From Symbiodinium natans (lineage: Eukaryota > Sar > Dinophyceae > Suessiales > Symbiodiniaceae), in NCBI GenBank assembly GCA_905221605.1, contig CAJNDS010001213.1:309879-373878 (forward strand): 64,000 bases of DNA, written 5' to 3'. Of this stretch, positions 1 through 9,844 are shown one piece after another. How positions within the stretch are numbered: the stretch's first letter is position 1; each line of letters opens with the position of its first letter. A program made the position numbers and the translations under genes. A model generated the notes under the pieces. The model saw only the letters and a program-made list of their open reading frames with translations, did no database searches and had not been told where the DNA came from.

Positions 1-3000
1 CTTGATTGAGTCTTTGCGCCGCCAATGCATCTTCGTGTCGAATCGATAGTCTCGCGATGGTGTGCACCAGATTGGTGAGCTGAGATTGCGATGACTGGGA
101 GGTTCCGGCATTGGTCTTGGCCTTGCCCTTGCCCCTTCCAGGTCCCTTCTTCTGAAGCTTCGACGCTGCTTCCGTAACCAGCATTGGCGCCGTCTCCTGC
201 GCCACCTCCTTTCTTTTGGAGCCTGCCATTGGTTCCATCTCCATCCCTGTTGCCATCGATGGGGGACTCTGGTCGGATTGCTGAATCATCCTGGCTCCGA
301 GACCCTGGAACGCTTTGGAGTAGGTGGACAGTTCGCTGCTGGTCGGGGGCTGAAATTGTAGCTCGGTCATGAAAGATCAGGTTCGAAAAGTAGACCTGCA
401 GTAGAGTCGGGCACTTGTGTTTAGTATGCATGCTGGCCACTCCACCGCAATATATACACGGAGCTGAAAGTACAAAAGGAACTACCAGCTTGGTGGCCCG
501 CGTGCCGTACTTTTTCCAGAGGTCCTGATGGGATTTGACAAAGTGGGATCCAAAATCGTGCTTGTTAACCAGCCATTGCCTGCAGACCGCGCAGTGATGT
601 TCAAGCTCCTGAAGCACGTCCTTGCGCCTGCAGAGAAAGCTCAGTCCACCTTTGCGAAATGATAGCTGAAAGTCATAATCCGACGCGACTGGAATTTTGT
701 CTCGGACCTCAGTGGCACCGTGGTTGGGCAGGGCAGGAGGGAGGGCTACCGTTGAGCCTGTGGGAGCGGTGCATCGATTGAGTTTAATGTGGCGTCCCAA
801 GCTACTCCAGGTGTTGAACTTGTTCAAGCAAAAACAGCATTGCGGCATGCCATCAACCCCATATCGGCGTATGTCTGCATTGATATCAGCAAAAGACCCC
901 GTAGTGGCATCGCGCTCATGGTCAGTCGAGTGTTTTTTTGTGACGTGCTGTCGCATGGCTGCCTGAGTATTAAAGTATATGCCACATTCTGGACATGAGA
1001 AACCTTCCTGCAACGGGATGTGCACTAGAGTGGTGTCGTGTTTTCGGTGGTACGTAGCCTCCAGGGCGAGCTGTTGGAACTCCATAATCCGGTCATGCAA
1101 AATGGCCTCAATCATTGGGTCTTTCATGATATCATCTGGCTCAATCTGTCTGTACAGTTGTTGAAGATTGAGAAGTCGACTTGATGCCAGCTTATGCAAG
1201 TGCTGAAGTGGCTCTGGGAGGCCCACTCTCTGTAATAGATCCAACGATCGTTCTCCCGTAAGATGAACTGGTGAATTGGATATGGCCCGAATCTGTTTGA
1301 TCCATGCAATCGCAAACATGTCCGCTGATGTTTTGGTTAGGCCCGTACTCAGTAATCCGTACGTCATCGCTGGAAGAATAGCACAGCGCCATAGTCGTAT
1401 TCGATGATGTAGCCGAAGGATCTTTCGGGCGTTGACCAATTTTCGCAGCCGATCGTAGTTCGCCCTTCCAACCGCGATACGGTGGCGCATGGTTTGTTCT
1501 TCGAAGCTCGTGTACGACAACACTATACCCATGTAGTGAAGCTGAGATACCAGTGGGATAAGCTCCTCTGTCATAGTGTTCTCTTCGCGGATCGGTACCT
1601 TCAGATGTTTTTCGTCCTTGACAAGTTCAATGCAGGTGCGCTTGATCCGTTCGGAGCCTTTTCCCTGCACATGCAATATGGCCTTGGATTTGTTGGCATT
1701 GACCTGTAAGCCAAATTTACGAAGCAGCTGAAGGAGCTTACCCAGAGATTGAAGGGCATCATGAAGATCAGTCGGTGAGGTCAGCTCCCAGCATATGTGT
1801 TTGTCGTCAGCGAACATGGACAGCATTCCGGTGGGAGAGTGCAAGCCACCAATAGCCTCAAATTCCTGATAGAGGAGTCCAGTGAATACCGACCATACAA
1901 TCGGCGAGAGGCAGCAGCCCTGGCGAACGCCCCGTCCTGCATTAACTAGGAGTCGGGTGCGTTTGTATGTGAGTTCGTATACCGTACCCTGGATCCATTG
2001 AGCAATGGCAGAGCATAGGCCGTCAGGAGCACCGGTTCGACGAACGGCTTCCATAACCAAGGACCATGGGCCTGTGTCAAAGGCTTGAGATAAGTCCAGG
2101 GATACCTGGAGGCCTGCTCGAAAATCTGTCGTGCTCGTCCCTTGTCTGAGATGATGCAGGTTGTAGGCTTGACCTTGTATGGTGGTACGAACTGATCGAC
2201 AGTGTTGCACGGCACGCATCAATGCACACATAACATCACGGCCTGGGAGATATGCGTATTGCGGGATCCTGCGCAAGTATCTCAAAGCATAGGGTTTGAA
2301 GTGCTGGGCCAGAATCGACGTGTACGCTTTGGAGAGTGGGTCTTGTAAGCCAATGGGACGTAGAGATGTAAGGGGGCCTACTGGCTTGCCAGGTTTCTGA
2401 AGTAGGGCCACGGAGGTCATAAGCCATGATGTAGGGTATCGAATGTCCGCCATCTCGATGCCTTTTTGTCCGGCTAGCCACTGTCCAAGTGCTGGTGCAG
2501 CTATTTTCCAGAAAGGTGCAGGAGGAAGGTGTGGGCTGACCGCTTTGCGTGGGCGAATCGCACATACGGCCTGTTGGATTTCGTTCGCCGTTTTACTGAA
2601 AGTTGACTCATCACGTGGTAGAACCGCAGCGGTGCACAACGGGGGTGATTCCCACTGTAGTGGAGGATGCCATACTCCCTCAAAGTGCTTCCGAAGATGT
2701 TCTTCTTCGTCGAGTTCTGAAATAATCATTCCTTCTGCATCCCGTATTTGCACTTGTTGACGTCGAGACTTGGGAGCCAGTTTGCGAACGAGTTTGTAGA
2801 GAGCCACCGTGTTGGATGCATTGGCCGCCTCTTCAGCCATCTCCAGATAAGTTTGGAAACGCTCTCTTTTCAATCTTCGACCAACCTTTTGGGATTCCTT
2901 GCGCATTTTGTGGTATTGCACAAGGTGCCTCCAGCGACGTAGTAGTCCACGGAGTGGCGAGCCCATCATAGCGCCTGTCTTGGCTGCCTTGTAATGGCCC

Positions 3001-4202
3001 CACATTGTTTTGATGTATTGCTTCAACTCAACTTGTTGTGGTGTGGGTGGGTGCCTCTCTGGAACTGTTAGAAAATAGCGGCTGCAAAGATCGTGCAACA
3101 GTATCGGGATGTCATCATACCGATCGAGGGGCAAGGTGCTGAGTGACTCCTTCATGTGGGCCTGGATGGTTTGGGAGATCACACCAGGGTTCTGCACCTC
3201 CTGCAGGATGGCCGTAATATCGTATTTGGGACTGGTTCGTTGTTGCCAAGTAGGCTTGGGCACGTGAACTGTGCCCAAGACGGGGTAGTGCTTCGTGTCC
3301 CTCCAAGCGCCAACAATGAAGTCATGTTTAGGCATGGCTTGCTTGGCTAGTCCAGTGGCTTGGGACTGCCTGGTAAATACATAGTCAATCTGAGTTTTGT
3401 ACTTCAGATGGGTAAAGGTATGTGGCCGTCGTCCGCGCCATGTATTCAGTGCACATAGTGCATGTTTGCGAACCACCTCCAGAAACTGCTCGACATCTTT
3501 AGCAATTTGGGCGTCCAAGGGTGCTCGTAGGCAGGTGGCCGAGCCTACGTATGGTTCTTCTCTGCGAAGTTGTAAGTTAAAGTCACCAGCCACCAAAACT
3601 TGATGCTCAACCGCCAGGGAACACAGGATCTTATCCAGGTTGCGATACAGTTGTGATCGCTTGAGATAGTGGGATTCCGGTTGTTGAAAAGATACTGCTT
3701 GATTATAGCAGTTCAGAATGTCCAGGATGCCCTTGCTGTGCGTGATACGAATATGATCCAAGCGACCCTGAAGTACACGGCGTACCCGAACCTCCTTGGT
3801 GGTCACATGTGGTATATTGATCAGGGTCAACAGTCCTGCTGATTTATCTTTTTCTGCATGTCCCGAGGAGATATGCATCCATCCTTTGGATTCCCATTCG
3901 CTCGTAATACTCCAGTGGGACTCCTGCAGAAATACAACATGGGGTCTTTGCTGTGGTGGTAACTCGTCCAGCCACTGAATAAGTTCTGGTAGCAGCATGT
4001 TACCAAGGCCACTGCAGTTCCATGTCATGTATCTCAGCGTCATGTGGCCGGGCCGACGACTCCAGTTGTGTAGCGGTCGTCTGCCTTCAGTGAAACTACG
4101 AAAACAAGTATTGCGCATTCCGAGACTCTGTGCTGTATGCAATCTACCCCTGTACATGGTTTCGCCAGCCTTTCCCTCGGAAATGCGTTTCTGCACTCTC
4201 AT
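1..4202 (-). CDS. LINE ORF2: AP-endonuclease / reverse transcriptase / C2H2 zinc fingers (3' partial)
   Basis: The protein would nick target DNA and copy element RNA into it. The start at 4202 is a choice of ATG; the conserved domain begins at a second ATG (4043), with MTWNCSGLGN. Endonuclease signatures follow: FLQESHW, AGDFN (3576-3587, about residue 206), IDYVF, and a late Asp/His region. RT motifs appear in order: SLRPIGLQDPLSKAY, YAYLPGR, SLDLSQAFD, RQGCCLSP, FADD (1803-1814, about residue 797; FADD replaces the usual YADD), and FGLQVNANKS. Three C-terminal fingers follow: C-x2-C-x12-H-x4-H near residue 1070, a C-x2-C with His and Cys near 1122, and C-x2-C-x12-H-x4-H near 1204. Near position 175 the more protein-like reading changes frame, so the tail may be frameshifted. 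The ORF runs off the left edge. Confidence 0.9.
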   Translation of the reverse strand, partial: MRVQKRISEGKAGETMYRGRLHTAQSLGMRNTCFRSFTEGRRPLHNWSRRPGHMTLRYMTWNCSGLGNMLLPELIQWLDELPPQQRPHVVFLQESHWSITSEWESKGWMHISSGHAEKDKSAGLLTLINIPHVTTKEVRVRRVLQGRLDHIRITHSKGILDILNCYNQAVSFQQPESHYLKRSQLYRNLDKILCSLAVEHQVLVAGDFNLQLRREEPYVGSATCLRAPLDAQIAKDVEQFLEVVRKHALCALNTWRGRRPHTFTHLKYKTQIDYVFTRQSQATGLAKQAMPKHDFIVGAWRDTKHYPVLGTVHVPKPTWQQRTSPKYDITAILQEVQNPGVISQTIQAHMKESLSTLPLDRYDDIPILLHDLCSRYFLTVPERHPPTPQQVELKQYIKTMWGHYKAAKTGAMMGSPLRGLLRRWRHLVQYHKMRKESQKVGRRLKRERFQTYLEMAEEAANASNTVALYKLVRKLAPKSRRQQVQIRDAEGMIISELDEEEHLRKHFEGVWHPPLQWESPPLCTAAVLPRDESTFSKTANEIQQAVCAIRPRKAVSPHLPPAPFWKIAAPALGQWLAGQKGIEMADIRYPTSWLMTSVALLQKPGKPVGPLTSLRPIGLQDPLSKAYTSILAQHFKPYALRYLRRIPQYAYLPGRDVMCALMRAVQHCRSVRTTIQGQAYNLHHLRQGTSTTDFRAGLQVSLDLSQAFDTGPWSLVMEAVRRTGAPDGLCSAIAQWIQGTVYELTYKRTRLLVNAGRGVRQGCCLSPIVWSVFTGLLYQEFEAIGGLHSPTGMLSMFADDKHICWELTSPTDLHDALQSLGKLLQLLRKFGLQVNANKSKAILHVQGKGSERIKRTCIELVKDEKHLKVPIREENTMTEELIPLVSQLHYMGIVLSYTSFEEQTMRHRIAVGRANYDRLRKLVNARKILRLHHRIRLWRCAILPAMTYGLLSTGLTKTSADMFAIAWIKQIRAISNSPVHLTGERSLDLLQRVGLPEPLQHLHKLASSRLLNLQQLYRQIEPDDIMKDPMIEAILHDRIMEFQQLALEATYHRKHDTTLVHIPLQEGFSCPECGIYFNTQAAMRQHVTKKHSTDHERDATTGSFADINADIRRYGVDGMPQCCFCLNKFNTWSSLGRHIKLNRCTAPTGSTVALPPALPNHGATEVRDKIPVASDYDFQLSFRKGGLSFLCRRKDVLQELEHHCAVCRQWLVNKHDFGSHFVKSHQDLWKKYGTRATKLVVPFVLSAPCIYCGGVASMHTKHKCPTLLQVYFSNLIFHDRATISAPDQQRTVHLLQSVPGSRSQDDSAIRPESPIDGNRDGDGTNGRLQKKGGGAGDGANAGYGSSVEASEEGTWKGQGQGQDQCRNLPVIAISAHQSGAHHRETIDSTRRCIGGAKTQS

Positions 4203-4311
4203 CCTCGCTCTTCGGAAAGATCGTTTGCAGGCCTGCGTGTTTGTGAAGCTGACAGGACGATCATAACCGAGATCGTGCACGTTCCCGGGTCCCGGAAGAC
4301 GAGTACCCGGT

Positions 4312-7300
4312 TCAGCCTCCCGGACGGAGGAGGCCACCCTCGGTTCTACGACAGCTGTTGCAGCATATATGACAAGAAGAAAGCACGAGGAGCCGCAACC
4401 ATGCACCGCAAGTAGGTAGACCTTGAAAGCTGTCGCCTCGGGACTTGGGACCCGAGCGGCTCTTACTCTGGAATCCTCCTGAGATAAACCATTGAAAGAA
4501 ACTTGTAGTCTGCTTAGCTTCATGCGTGGAGCATAAGGCTGTAATGATAAGAATGTACGCACCGAGCTGGCCGCATGCTGCCATCATGTAGTACTCGAGA
4601 AAATACCAGACCTTACGCGCTCCGGCTGCGAGAGTCGATGCACAATGCTGACTCTGAGGGAAACCACGTCTCATACGCCTCGTACATGCTTTATAGCGGA
4701 AGCGGGCCCATGGATGCGATCTGCTTTTTACTCCCCATAGCCGATCAAGTGCTCTGAAAGTGGTCGTCTGCCACCTCGTGGCTCTGTTAGTCCTCAGCAC
4801 GAGGCGGGGTTCTCTCTGACGTGATCTGCGATGGCATCGAGGTTGTCGACATTGGCAGCGATGTTCCCCGAACCACTCTGACCGGCTCCAATACCACGTC
4901 GTGATGCGCTGTGAGTGCTCCATCCACATTGTGCACAAACCCCTGCCTGAGATGGAAGAACCAACTGCGTGTCGGTTGCCCGGCGACGGATATAGTCGGA
5001 CCCTCGTTGAACTCCAAGTGCCAGGTTTGCAGCCGTTGCCCCACATCCGCAATTGGTGGGTGGCCCACTCCGAAGCCCACTGTACCCGGAATCGAGAGTG
5101 GTGGCGCCCCTGTTGGGGGGGGTGGCCCACCGCGTGATAGGAAGGGTCGTGGCGTAGTGGTCGAGGTGACTGGTCGCGGATTCCAGGGTGCTTTGGCCGG
5201 TGTAGAGGGAGTCGTGGCTTGTGGTATATCGGCTGAGGCTCCCCGTCCCGTGCTGATGCCGGAGTCCATGCTGGCTGTCTCGGGCCTGGGAGTCGGCATG
5301 GAAGGTTTGGGAATATCGGCTGAGGCTCTACTCCCCGTGGAGGTGCCGGCCCCTCGTCCTGCAACGTGGTGTCTGGAGGTGGCGTCGCCATCTTCCGCTG
5401 GTGTCTCCGAAGGGCTGTCGAAGATTTCTCTTTCCATCCTTGCGTAGGAGTCATCTGAGATGTCGTCTTCACTGAGTCGTGACTTCCTTCGCTTCGATGG
5501 CGGGGTCGCCGGGTGGTTCGCCCTTCTTTTGGGGGACATTGTGCAGGGACGGTGGTAGAAGTATAGGCAGCAGTCCTGGCTACCGGGCTGTCAAGATCAG
5601 TTTGCTGAGCCTGGTATATTGCGAGGGGAGAACCGGCATTGGCGCGCTCACACATGATATGATAATGATATGAGTCAGCAACTGCAATCATCCGACATAC
5701 TGGCTGCGGCTGCACATGGTCGTTGGTGCAAGAGCTTGGGTCCAGACCATAATGTAATCTCGCTGTGTGTCGAGATGAATCCAATAATGTCGGAAGCGTT
5801 ACCTGGTGCAATACGCAGTGAAGTGGCAAATACTCGCATTCCGGAAGCACACGGGACCTGTGATAGTGGGACGGACTTCGTCTGTAGATGTTACCCGCCA
5901 TGAACTGGACGTCTGTCCTGCAATAGCATGGAATTGTGTTCACATCGAATACCCTTGCGCGTATGGCAGCCAATGCATAGTGCACTGTAAGTGCGGTATA
6001 CTTTTCCGGCTGGGCAGAAAGATCCATTTGTACAGATTCCCCAGCTATATCCGATACTGCGTTGGTATCGGCCGAGGTCTGGTTGTCCGAGGATGCTGGT
6101 TGATCTGGGGCTGTAGCATCGACTTCCGCTTCCGCCTCCCGTTCGACTGAGTTCTCATGATTATGGGCTGTAGCGTCGTCCACCTTTTCTTCGACACCGA
6201 CATCCGGGATGGTAGCTTCCGGTTCAACGGAGATAGTCGCCCCATCCCGCGCCTCACCGTTTTCCAAGTTCGCATCCTGCTGGACGACTTCCTCCGCTTC
6301 CACAGGGCGGGGTGGTCTCTCATCAGGAGGTGTCTCGGCCTCTGTCGCTGAGGTAGCTTGAAGACGCTGTAGTTGACGGAGTCGTCGTTCTTTAGCTTGT
6401 TGTTGTAATTCCTGTAGGGACAAAGCGTAGGCCTCAGTCGGAGATACGACCCGACACTCCTTGTAGCCCCTCGGCTTGTTGGAGGTGATCAGCATGGTGC
6501 CCGTGGGAAACTCCTTCACTCGAGTGCGCTCCTTTGCCTTGGCTTTTGATTTCACTCTGGTCTTCTTCACCGTCTTCTTCGGGACCGGGCGTACTTCTGT
6601 TTCCGACACTTGCTTGGCCTTCTTCTCATCCTTCTGCTGCTTCCTGTGTGTAAGCATCGTAGAGATACTGGCCAGGCGGCGCTCCTCCGCCTCCTGTTCG
6701 ACTAAGGCAGTGCTCTGGCGGTTGGAGGCTGCGCCAGCAGAGCCATCAGGTTTTCTTCGCTCCTTGCGTTCCAGAGGTCGTACACGATGAATGCGATGAG
6801 GTCTGATCCCACCTGGTGACCTCTTCGCCGGCTCAGGTGCCACTAGCTCGCATTCTCGCGGGGGCTGTCGCGCCTCTCGAAGAATCACCGGAGCTGCCGG
6901 CTCCAGGGAACGGTCTCGTGATACTGATCCAACAACCCTAATGATAGTGGTCGAGGAGCTGTTGCTGGAGGAAGAGGTTGTCGGTGAGCGAGCTGTGTTA
7001 TGAGCACAGGGTCGATGCCGTGGAGAAGGTGAAATAGGCCGTAGTGGACATGTGTGTCTCGGTGATGGTGACTGTGATGGTGATACCATAACTGCTTCCA
7101 TCGAGGCCGGGCTAGGGTCGTTGTCGAAGTGTATGCTACGAGGCCAGCGAAAGAATCCACCATACTCACCTGTGTGCAGTTCTCTAGCATCGTCCGGTGT
7201 TGGTGACTGTGAGGGTGTTCTTTGCCGGGCTGCCCTCTGTGGTCGATGCCGGAGTAGTGGTCGTCGTCCTGGTGCTCCACATAGCCTGGGTAACGGTGAT

Positions 7301-8151
7301 CGCACCGGTTGAGGATCTCGGCGCCTCAGAGGAACTCTGCTTCTGGTACGGCGTCTGGAAGAATCCATACGTGAGGAGCGATACCCATGGCGAGGTAGTG
7401 GACTGCGTCCGCGATTGGCCATGGTATAGCGCTCCAAGGTATATGGGGATTGAGAGATGGGAAATAATGCATACCAGGACGATAGGTTACACCAAATGCC
7501 AGTTGCTCTGCTTATATGAGGGGCTTTGCAACAGCAACCGCTTGTTTGCTTTGAGCAACTGATACAATAAGTCTGTTGTGTACAGTCCATGGCAGAGAAC
7601 GAAAGCTGTACCGTGCAGACGAGCTGTGAAGCAGTTGAATTGCAAAGGTCCTGCCGCTGCTCAATAGTTGTCCACCATGTACTTCCATCAAGTCGCCCCA
7701 TTATACCAGCACGACGCCTGAAGCAGCAGGAAGCGTGTGTAGTACCAGTACCATCTTTGTGATTAATCGTTGTCCCCACTGAGCCCGTGGCAAGTAAGGC
7801 ATAAGCTCGCGACATCATCGGGGTGGTGCCTATACATGGTTGCCAGATAGCGCATGTATAAGTCTCTGTCCAGCACCTGTTCGGCAAAGTGAAATAATCC
7901 ACTGACGTGCTCGCTGTCCGTAAGAGCTGAGGCCAGGGCTTGTACATAGTGCTGACAGGACTGGCTGGTGCCAACATACGCGTCTGCAATAATCTCCAAG
8001 AGACATGCCCTGTACTGCCATTGCTTGCTTGTTGCAACAGTTGCATCACCACCAGATATTTGAGTGGCCGACCTGCTTGCCATTGCCATGGCAGGATCAT
8101 AATACCAGCCCATAGAGCCAGCATCATGTATACCAGAAGCATGCTCGCCAT
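4312..8151 (-). CDS. LINE ORF1-like basic, SR-rich ORF (1279 codons)
   Basis: This long open frame lies upstream of the endonuclease ORF. Only its middle looks like real protein. From an ATG at 7422 (MANRGRSPLPRHGYRSSRM) it runs through Arg/Ser-rich sequence, a Lys-rich stretch (VKKTRVKSKAKAKERTRV) and a helical segment (LQELQQQAKERRLRQLQRLQ), then an acidic region. This composition suits an RNA-binding ORF1, but no known RNA-binding fold is recognised. The part upstream of 7422 and the part near 4800-5540 overlap other frames that look more protein-like. An extra G at 4371, absent from copy 2, ends this frame at 4312; without it the frame would run straight into the endonuclease-RT. Confidence 0.6.
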   Translation of the reverse strand: MASMLLVYMMLALWAGIMILPWQWQAGRPLKYLVVMQLLQQASNGSTGHVSWRLLQTRMLAPASPVSTMYKPWPQLLRTASTSVDYFTLPNRCWTETYTCAIWQPCIGTTPMMSRAYALLATGSVGTTINHKDGTGTTHASCCFRRRAGIMGRLDGSTWWTTIEQRQDLCNSTASQLVCTVQLSFSAMDCTQQTYCISCSKQTSGCCCKAPHISRATGIWCNLSSWYALFPISQSPYTLERYTMANRGRSPLPRHGYRSSRMDSSRRRTRSRVPLRRRDPQPVRSPLPRLCGAPGRRPLLRHRPQRAARQRTPSQSPTPDDARELHTGEYGGFFRWPRSIHFDNDPSPASMEAVMVSPSQSPSPRHTCPLRPISPSPRHRPCAHNTARSPTTSSSSNSSSTTIIRVVGSVSRDRSLEPAAPVILREARQPPRECELVAPEPAKRSPGGIRPHRIHRVRPLERKERRKPDGSAGAASNRQSTALVEQEAEERRLASISTMLTHRKQQKDEKKAKQVSETEVRPVPKKTVKKTRVKSKAKAKERTRVKEFPTGTMLITSNKPRGYKECRVVSPTEAYALSLQELQQQAKERRLRQLQRLQATSATEAETPPDERPPRPVEAEEVVQQDANLENGEARDGATISVEPEATIPDVGVEEKVDDATAHNHENSVEREAEAEVDATAPDQPASSDNQTSADTNAVSDIAGESVQMDLSAQPEKYTALTVHYALAAIRARVFDVNTIPCYCRTDVQFMAGNIYRRSPSHYHRSRVLPECEYLPLHCVLHQVTLPTLLDSSRHTARLHYGLDPSSCTNDHVQPQPVCRMIAVADSYHYHIMCERANAGSPLAIYQAQQTDLDSPVARTAAYTSTTVPAQCPPKEGRTTRRPRHRSEGSHDSVKTTSQMTPTQGWKEKSSTALRRHQRKMATPPPDTTLQDEGPAPPRGVEPQPIFPNLPCRLPGPRQPAWTPASARDGEPQPIYHKPRLPLHRPKHPGIRDQSPRPLRHDPSYHAVGHPPQQGRHHSRFRVQWASEWATHQLRMWGNGCKPGTWSSTRVRLYPSPGNRHAVGSSISGRGLCTMWMEHSQRITTWYWSRSEWFGEHRCQCRQPRCHRRSRQREPRLVLRTNRATRWQTTTFRALDRLWGVKSRSHPWARFRYKACTRRMRRGFPQSQHCASTLAAGARKVWYFLEYYMMAACGQLGAYILIITALCSTHEAKQTTSFFQWFISGGFQSKSRSGPKSRGDSFQGLPTCGAWLRLLVLSSCHICCNSCRRTEGGLLRPGG
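4787..5539 (-). CDS. LINE accessory ORF, 250 aa, overlapping ORF1 in another frame
   Basis: It starts MSPKRRANHPATPPSKRRK, a basic and possibly nuclear-localising N-terminus. About 120 Pro/Ser/Thr-rich, probably disordered residues follow, including two similar stretches around RASADIP and GASADIP. The C-terminal third looks folded (QRLQTWHLEFNEGPTISV, then SWFFHLRQGFV). The ORF lies entirely inside the longer frame, whose reading here is Pro/Arg/His-rich and shadow-like, so this may be the true product. It is preserved intact with the same length in copy 2 (30569-31321). No family is recognised. It could be a separate ORF1-type protein or an exon-like segment of a spliced or frameshifted ORF. 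Confidence 0.5.
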   Translation of the reverse strand: MSPKRRANHPATPPSKRRKSRLSEDDISDDSYARMEREIFDSPSETPAEDGDATSRHHVAGRGAGTSTGSRASADIPKPSMPTPRPETASMDSGISTGRGASADIPQATTPSTPAKAPWNPRPVTSTTTPRPFLSRGGPPPPTGAPPLSIPGTVGFGVGHPPIADVGQRLQTWHLEFNEGPTISVAGQPTRSWFFHLRQGFVHNVDGALTAHHDVVLEPVRVVRGTSLPMSTTSMPSQITSERTPPRAED

Positions 8152-8155
8152 CCAT
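7763..8155 (-). CDS. LINE 5' accessory ORF, 130 aa
   Basis: This is the first ORF from the element's 5' side. The sequence is balanced and mostly helical, with CLLEIIADAYVG, YVQALASALTDSEHV and YMRYLATMYRHHPDDV, and ends in a Cys/His pair (LCLTCHGL). That is much more protein-like than the overlapping frame that starts four bases away and reads as a hydrophobic, Trp/Met-rich stretch. It is intact in copy 2 (32967-33359) with the same length. No known family is recognised. It may be the N-terminal part of a gag-like protein, or simply a conserved frame in a recent duplicate; two near-identical copies cannot separate these. Confidence 0.45.
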   Translation of the reverse strand: MDGEHASGIHDAGSMGWYYDPAMAMASRSATQISGGDATVATSKQWQYRACLLEIIADAYVGTSQSCQHYVQALASALTDSEHVSGLFHFAEQVLDRDLYMRYLATMYRHHPDDVASLCLTCHGLSGDND

Positions 8156-8392
8156 GAAAGAAAATACAGCAGCGGCGTGTGAAAAAGAAGGACTTAAACA
8201 GCGCGCCTTCTATGGCAACAATGCAGTAAGACGGTGACTACTTCACAATGAGAAACAAGAAAGTCGCATACTGGAAGAACCCAAAGACAGCTTGACGAAA
8301 TAGAGTACCGGACACTGTAGGAGCAAAGTCGAACATGCAAAAGACCCAGTTCTCGGAGGAAAGCGCAAAAAACAACTCGAGCCGAGAACCTT

Positions 8393-9844
8393 GGAAGGGG
8401 GCAACCCTAAATGCGGTGAAAACTTCTGTTTGGACGCCGCAGCCATCGATCTTCACATGAAGAAGGGTTTATATTTCTTGTATCCCCAAAAGGACACCCA
8501 ATATATACACTCACCAATGCTAAAAAGGAACCCTATATACACTCACCAATAACAGACATCCTCTAACCCCACCCTTACCCCCGCCCCCCCTTGACCCCTA
8601 CACTTACGCCCTTCAACCCCCAAGCCCGCAAACAAACCACCGACAAATACACCTCTCAACATTCACCACATCATCCTTTGACCCCTTAAGCCCCTCAAGC
8701 CCCAAACCTTCAAATCTGAAACACCTGAACCCTTGAACCCCCAAGCGCTCAATCTAACCCCCTGAAACACCCCAAACCCCGCAAACTGCCTTATGCCTTA
8801 AGCCTTAACACTAAGCCCCAGACTCTCGCTGCTCTGCTCTGCTCTCTCCCCCCACCATTGCCGACCCCCCGCCCTCCTTCTCGCGCTATCCAGCCGCTTT
8901 TCCGATGGTTGCTGTTCTTGTTGTCCCCCTTGTTAAGCCTCCTTTAGCCTCCTTTCTGTTGGCATCCATCCCCCACGCCTTCTTGCCCCCCCTCTTTTTC
9001 TCACTCCCCCCTCCCAACCAACTTTCAGCCTCCGGGGCTTTGCTAGCAGAACATTCTGCTGCCGAGCTTGAGGAGGGGGAGGTCCCTCTCCCTGCGCGAA
9101 TCTGCGCGAACTTCGTCGGTGTGACACAGGAAAAATGCGTACCCGGCTCCCCCATCAAAGAAAGCTGCCTACCAGAACACCACACACCTTTTCCCGTGAG
9201 GTCCTGCCCCCCTTGATGCCGTCCCCCCGCGGCCTCCTCCGGTGACCTTCCCCACCCCCCCCCTCCCCCATCCGGCCCTTCCCCCTTTGAACTCCCCCGC
9301 CTCCTGCCTCCTCTCTTGCCTGTTGTTTGGCTGCATTATTCTGGTGCCAGCCGCACCACCACCACCACCACCCAACAGTGGAGCACCGGCCTCCTCTTCT
9401 TCGTGTGCAGCTCTCGCTCTTCCGCTCTTCACCAAGAAGGATCACCAACAAGCAAAAAAATAGTCAGGCAGAGAACGCTTCACAGCATGCAACCGTGAAA
9501 GGCTGACATTCAAGACAGCAATCCGTTTGGCATGCTTCGCTGTCCCAAATTTGACTAGACATTCGAATCATAATAACTTGAAACTCTTTTGAACACACGA
9601 CTACTCTCACACTTTTAACTACGAACATACTTGAACAAAGTCAAACGTCTCATGCCGCCTCTGCCAGCTGCTCAGGCACCGCTGCATCTGCAGTGTGCGA
9701 TGCCTAGAAGCATTGCAGAACCAGGATGTGGGGCCGTGGGTGTGTCCTGCTTAAATGTCTGCACCTCGAGGCTTGATTGAAGTCTCAGGGCTAGGCATCG
9801 TTTTCGATCTTCTGACGAGCTTCTCGGAGCAATGCCTGCACCGG
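8393..9844. other. Flank of LINE copy 1; C-rich low-complexity DNA, no gene recognised
   Basis: The LINE 5' flank carries a 17-bp direct repeat, TATATACACTCACCAAT, at 8502-8518 and 8534-8550. From 8555 to 8830 the plus strand is C- and A-rich with CCCTTAA/CCCCAAA-type words, like worn telomeric repeat. 8900-9460 is Pro/Gly-coding low-complexity sequence open on both strands, including a CCA run at 9355-9372. No convincing exon was found, but small exons cannot be excluded. Confidence 0.4.

Larger units (their letters stand above)
1..8392 (-). mobile_element. Non-LTR (LINE-type) retrotransposon, copy 1, 3' end outside window
   Basis: The element reads right to left. From its 5' side it holds a 130-codon ORF, a long basic/SR-rich ORF, an overlapping 250-codon ORF, and an endonuclease-reverse transcriptase ORF with C-terminal zinc fingers that is still open at position 1. 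The right limit is where homology to the second copy (26962-33597) stops; the true 5' end may lie up to about 100 bp further right. No poly(A) or 3' end is visible because the window cuts it. The two copies are nearly identical, apart from a 578-bp deletion in copy 2 and one extra base in copy 1, so the family was active or converted recently. Confidence 0.9.
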
